Both the position numbers and the translations under genes were made by a program. 9,046 nucleotides of DNA, taken from assembly GCA_023412175.1 (NCBI GenBank), contig JAEYOB010000097.1, positions 1-9,046 of the forward strand, in the 5' to 3' direction. Shown in pieces: positions 6,543 through 9,046 of the stretch (position 1 is the first letter of the stretch; every line of letters starts with the position of its first letter). The notes below the pieces were generated by a model. That model saw only the letters and a list, made by a program, of their open reading frames with translations, did no database searches and was not told the DNA's origin. The DNA comes from Pseudomonadota bacterium. Lineage in GTDB: Bacteria > Pseudomonadota > Alphaproteobacteria > Azospirillales > Azospirillaceae.

Positions 6543-7277
6543 GTGCCGAATACCAGAGATGCAAAACCGACGGCCGAGGCCGAGCCCAGCGGCGGCGTGG
6601 AGGCGGTGAACCGCGCGCTGCAGATCGTCAGGTGCTTCCAGGATGGCGACGACGCGCTGAGTCTGGCGGACCTCGCCGCGCGGACGGGCCTCTACAAGAG
6701 CACCATCCTGCGGCTGGCCGTCTCGCTGGAGAAGGCCGGCTTCCTCGTGCGCTACGAGAACAAGTCGTTCGCGCTCGGCCATGAGCTGATGCGGCTCGGT
6801 GGGCTTTACCAGCGCTCGTTCCGGCTGGAGCCTTATGTGCGGCCGGTGCTGCGCCACCTGCTCGACGTCACCGGCGAAAGCGCGTCCTTCTTCCGGCGCG
6901 AGGGAGACCGGCGCATATGCCTGTTCCGGGAGGATTCGACGCACAGCGTCCGCGACCACATCCGGGTCGGCGACGCGCTGTCGGTGACGACGGGCGCGGC
7001 CGGCCACGTGCTGACCCGATTCGATCCCGCGGCGGCGCCCCCTTCCTCCCGCGGCCCGCTGTTCGAGGAGTTGCCGTTGCTGTCCTTCGGCGAGCGCGAC
7101 CCGGAAATCGCCGCCGCCGCCGTGCCCGTCTTCTCGGGGCACGGCGGGCTGGTCGGCGCGCTGACCATCTCGGGGCCGCTGACGCGGTTCACCCCCGGGA
7201 AGATCGCCGAGGTCAGGGCGCCGCTGGTCAAGGCCGGACGGGACCTTACGGCGGCTCTGGGCGGCCATTATCCCTGA
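6543..7277 (+). CDS. IclR-family transcriptional regulator
   Basis: A 244-aa regulator. Residues 18-79 form the N-terminal winged helix-turn-helix: GGVEAVNRALQIVRCF, then LSLADLAARTGLYKSTILRLAVSL as the recognition region, and the wing around VRYENKSFALG. The rest is the IclR effector domain: LEPYVRPVLRHLLDVTGESASFF, IRVGDALSVTTGAAGHVL, and the C-terminal RDPEIAAAAVPVF...GGLVGALTISGPLTRF, which forms the small-molecule pocket. Length is close to the family's 240-270. GTG at 6543 is preferred because GGGGGA lies at normal distance upstream and the protein then begins with an ordinary flexible leader; ATG at 6507 in the same frame (256 aa) is a real alternative. It is divergent from the catabolic operon and probably controls it through the palindromes between the two genes, with a pathway intermediate as effector. 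It converges on gdx, 28 bp away. Confidence 0.92.
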   Translation: MPNTRDAKPTAEAEPSGGVEAVNRALQIVRCFQDGDDALSLADLAARTGLYKSTILRLAVSLEKAGFLVRYENKSFALGHELMRLGGLYQRSFRLEPYVRPVLRHLLDVTGESASFFRREGDRRICLFREDSTHSVRDHIRVGDALSVTTGAAGHVLTRFDPAAAPPSSRGPLFEELPLLSFGERDPEIAAAAVPVFSGHGGLVGALTISGPLTRFTPGKIAEVRAPLVKAGRDLTAALGGHYP

Positions 7278-7309
7278 CCGCGGGTCCTTCCGTCGGGCTG
7301 GCCGGTCAG
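7274..7309. terminator. Dyad spanning the convergent gene ends, possible bidirectional terminator
   Basis: CTGACCG at 7274-7280 and CGGTCAG at 7303-7309 are exact inverted repeats with a 22-base loop. They contain the stop codons of the IclR gene and of gdx, respectively. There is no T-run on either strand, so this is not a canonical intrinsic terminator; it may serve as a 3' end stabiliser. Confidence 0.3.
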
Positions 7310-7626
7310 TGCGGCGACACCAGCTTCAGCCCGACGATCCCCGCGACGATCAGGCCGATGCACGCCAGCCGGAGCGCGTCCGCGGATTCGCCGTAGAGCA
7401 CGATGCCAAGGATAGCCGTGCCGATGGTTCCGATGCCCGTCCAGATCGCGTAGGCGGTGCCCAGCGGCAACGTCCTGAGGGCGAGCCCGAGCAGGCCGAG
7501 GCTCGCCACCATGGACACGATGGTGAGCAGCGAGGGGACGAGGCGGGTGAAGCCCGCCGTCTGCTTCAGGCCGACGGCCCAGCCGACTTCCAGCAGACCG
7601 GCAACGAAGAGAATGACCCAAGCCAT
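7306..7626 (-). CDS. gdx: Guanidinium exporter, small multidrug resistance family (Gdx/SugE)
   Basis: A 106-aa inner-membrane protein with four transmembrane helices (about 3-21, 30-51, 57-77 and 84-101) that works as a dual-topology dimer exchanging guanidinium for protons. The essential Glu13 sits in [13 protein letters not shown], followed by the GFTRLVPS loop typical of the SugE/Gdx subgroup as opposed to the EmrE type. [23 protein letters not shown] (53-75) and the final [13 protein letters not shown] also match E. coli SugE closely by memory of that sequence. The start at 7626 has AGAGG six bases upstream. The functional call is strongly backed by a guanidine-II riboswitch in its leader. 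It appears to be transcribed alone, from a promoter between it and the downstream end of the second aldehyde dehydrogenase. Genes for guanidine carboxylase or hydrolase are not in the window, so resistance by export is the visible strategy. Confidence 0.95.
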   Translation of the reverse strand: MAWVILFVAGLLEVGWAVGLKQTAGFTRLVPSLLTIVSMVASLGLLGLALRTLPLGTAYAIWTGIGTIGTAILGIVLYGESADALRLACIGLIVAGIVGLKLVSPH

Positions 7627-7632
7627 GACAGA

Positions 7633-7647
7633 CCTCTTGGTCAGAGG
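7633..7647 (-). promoter_or_regulatory. Ribosome-binding-site-masking helix of the gdx leader
   Basis: On the minus strand, CCUCU (7647-7643) can pair with AGAGG (7637-7633), the ribosome binding site of gdx, across a 5-base loop. The CC at 7647-7646 is also the 3' base of the second guanidine hairpin. The two structures therefore compete: ligand-stabilised hairpin 2 frees the site, and the unbound RNA can hide it. This is inferred from base pairing only. Confidence 0.5.
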
Positions 7648-7697
7648 CCGGGTCGTCCCAACCGGGGCTTCCTTGACAAGGGCGGGGTCGTCCCCAC
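7646..7697 (-). ncRNA. Guanidine-II (mini-ykkC) riboswitch
   Basis: Read on the minus strand, two hairpins with ACGA tetraloops occur in tandem. The first is GGGGACGACCCC (7695-7684), with a U-G and a G-C pair extending it to 7697/7682. The second is a 7-bp stem around GGGACGACCC (7659-7650), extended by two U-G and two G-C pairs to 7663/7646. The linker is about 18 bases. Two GC-rich stems with ACGR loops upstream of an SMR exporter are the defining features of this riboswitch class, in which the loops kiss and bind one guanidinium each. The second hairpin ends 9 bases before the ribosome binding site of gdx, pointing to translational control. Confidence 0.92.
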
Positions 7698-7712
7698 GGA
7701 AGCGATGACGCA

Positions 7713-7741
7713 GACATAGGACAACCCGGGCACCGCATCAA
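7713..7741 (-). promoter_or_regulatory. Candidate promoter of gdx
   Basis: On the minus strand, TTGATG (7741-7736) and TATGTC (7718-7713) are separated by 17 bp. The predicted start near 7706 lies a few bases before the first riboswitch hairpin, giving a leader of about 80 bases. The -10 is a modest match, so the support comes mostly from its position. Confidence 0.4.
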
Positions 7742-7785
7742 GAGACCGGGATGACCCCGCCCTTCGCGGCGAGGCACGACGTTCC

Positions 7786-9046
7786 CTACTCCGGCGCCTG
7801 GCTGACGAACTTGATGCGCTCGAAGGCCTGGAGCCCTTCGATGCCGCCTTCCAGCCCGACGCCACTGTCCCGGATCCCGCCGAACGGGGTTTCGGGGAAG
7901 GAGACGGTCCAATGGTTGAGCACGACGTTGCCGCACTCGATGGACGAGGCCAGACGCTCCGCCGTCGCAAGGTCGCGGGTGAACGCATAAGACGCGAGGC
8001 CGAGCGACAGCCGGTTCGCCTGGGTCACCGCCTCGTCGAAGTTCCGGAACGGAGCGACGAGCGCGAGCGGGCCAAACGGTTCCTCGTTGGCCGCCCGGCA
8101 CGCCGGCGTGACGCCGGTCAGAACGGTCGGCTGGAAGAAGAAGCCCGGCCGGTCGATGCGCTCGCCGCCGGCGGCGACGGTCGCACCATTCTCCTTTGCG
8201 TCGCGGACCAGATCCGCGATCGCGGCCAGCCGCCGCGGGTTCTGCACCGGCCCCATCCGGGTTGCCGGATCGAACGGATCGCCGACGCGCAGGTCCGCCG
8301 CCGCGGCGGCGAAGGCCGCGGCGAAGCGGTCGTGGATCGATTCGTGCACGTAGAACCGCGTCGGCGAGGTGCAGATCTGCCCGGCGTTGCGGAACTTGGC
8401 GGCGGCGGCACCGCGGGCCACCGCCTCGACATCGACGTCCGGAAACACCAGGACGGGAGCGTGCCCGCCCAGTTCGAACACCATCCGCTTCATCGTCCGC
8501 GTCGCCAGGGCGGCCAGATGCTTGCCGATGGCGACCGAGCCGGTGAAGGTGACCAGCCGGATCTCCTCGGCGGCCATGAGCCGCTCGGCGACCGCGCCCG
8601 GATTGCCGAACAGCATGTTGGTGACGCCGGGCGGCAGACCGGCCTCCTCCAGCGCGCGGGCGATGAAGAGGGCGGCGGCGGGGGTCCCCTCCGACGGCTT
8701 GATGACGATTGAGCAGCCGGCGCCGAGGGCGTTGGCCAGCTTGCGCGCCGGGGTGATCGCCGGGGCGTTCCAGCCGCTGAAGGCCGCAACCGGACCGACC
8801 GGTTCGCGAACCGCCATCAGCCGGTGTCCGGGAGTGCGGGCGGGAATGACCCGTCCGTAAGAGCGCCGGCACTCCTCGGCCGCCCAGTCGAACATTTCCG
8901 CGGCCGTCTCGACCTCGCGCCGCGCCTCGGCCACCGGCTTGCCGAGTTCGAGCGTGATCCGCGCCGCCAGATCGTCCGCGCCGGCCCGCATGATGTCGGC
9001 GCAGCGGCGCAGCACCCGCGAGCGGTCGAGCGCGCTGGTCCGGCGC
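7786..9046 (-). CDS. Aldehyde dehydrogenase, succinate/2-ketoglutarate-semialdehyde dehydrogenase type (5' end cut by window edge)
   Basis: NAD(P)-dependent semialdehyde oxidation to an acid. The frame is open from the right edge (complete codons from 9045) to TAG at 7786, giving 419 residues. The first ones, RRTSALDRSRVLRRCADIMR, are ordinary family sequence, so about 50-60 N-terminal residues lie outside; a GTG at 9015 is internal and not the start. Motifs, counted from the edge: FSGWNAPAI with Asn93, SIVIKPSEGTP (112-122), FTGSVAIG (167-174), FELGGHAP with base Glu191, NAGQICTSPTRF with nucleophile Cys225, EEPFGP with Glu322, and ETPFGGIRDSGVGLEGGIEG (385-404), which is characteristic of the succinate-semialdehyde and 2-ketoglutarate-semialdehyde dehydrogenase group. 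The second Cys that often follows two residues after the nucleophile in that group is replaced by Ser. Its operon partners lie to the right of the window. It is clearly distinct in sequence from the aldehyde dehydrogenase at 4864-6342. Confidence 0.9.
   Translation of the reverse strand, partial: RRTSALDRSRVLRRCADIMRAGADDLAARITLELGKPVAEARREVETAAEMFDWAAEECRRSYGRVIPARTPGHRLMAVREPVGPVAAFSGWNAPAITPARKLANALGAGCSIVIKPSEGTPAAALFIARALEEAGLPPGVTNMLFGNPGAVAERLMAAEEIRLVTFTGSVAIGKHLAALATRTMKRMVFELGGHAPVLVFPDVDVEAVARGAAAAKFRNAGQICTSPTRFYVHESIHDRFAAAFAAAAADLRVGDPFDPATRMGPVQNPRRLAAIADLVRDAKENGATVAAGGERIDRPGFFFQPTVLTGVTPACRAANEEPFGPLALVAPFRNFDEAVTQANRLSLGLASYAFTRDLATAERLASSIECGNVVLNHWTVSFPETPFGGIRDSGVGLEGGIEGLQAFERIKFVSQAPE

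Noticed and set aside
6396..7268. Minus-strand open frame of 290 codons opposite the IclR gene
   Set aside because: No recognisable motif and an Arg/Gln/Pro/Ala-rich composition; antisense to a complete IclR protein.
7751..7775. Terminator hairpin (CCGC/GCGG) after the second aldehyde dehydrogenase
   Set aside because: Only about 4 bp of stem and no T-run, so not supportable as an intrinsic terminator.

Overview
This is a GC-rich window with very tight gene packing, strong GGAGG-type ribosome binding sites and C/G-ending codons. It looks like a chromosome or megaplasmid segment of a proteobacterium, most likely an alphaproteobacterium of the Azospirillum/Rhodospirillales type. That placement rests on overall gene flavour and is not proven by the sequence. 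No mobile elements, CRISPR array, tRNA or rRNA genes were seen.

Positions 1-6342 (minus strand) hold one catabolic operon, read right to left: an aldehyde dehydrogenase, a short citrate-synthase-fold protein of the citryl-CoA lyase type, a class III (CaiB/BaiF, formyl-CoA-transferase-like) CoA transferase, a soluble FAD-dependent dehydrogenase of the fumarate reductase/tricarballylate dehydrogenase superfamily, and a periplasmic binding protein of the branched-chain-amino-acid ABC type. The binding protein runs off the left edge just before its stop codon. Spacings are 29 bp, a 4-bp ATGA overlap, 23 bp and 54 bp. The gene set suggests uptake of an organic acid or its precursor, oxidation of an aldehyde to an acid, flavin-dependent (de)hydrogenation, activation by CoA transfer, and retro-Claisen cleavage of a citryl-CoA-like thioester. 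The substrate and the order of steps are inference; I know of no described pathway with exactly this set.

Positions 6343-6542 form the divergent control region between this operon and an IclR-family regulator gene (plus strand, about 6543-7277). It has a good minus-strand promoter (TTGACA -35) and, downstream of and overlapping its -10, a perfect 8+3+8 palindrome followed 20 bp away by a degenerate copy. These are probable binding sites for the regulator.

Positions 7306-7785 hold a guanidine-export module on the minus strand: a Gdx/SugE small multidrug resistance protein preceded by two hairpins with ACGA loops. This arrangement is diagnostic of a guanidine-II (mini-ykkC) riboswitch. The second hairpin competes for bases with a short helix that would mask the ribosome binding site, which suggests a simple translational switch.

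Positions 7786-9046 (minus strand) hold a second aldehyde dehydrogenase, of the succinate/2-ketoglutarate-semialdehyde dehydrogenase type, cut off at its N-terminus by the right edge. Its relation to either module cannot be decided from this window.
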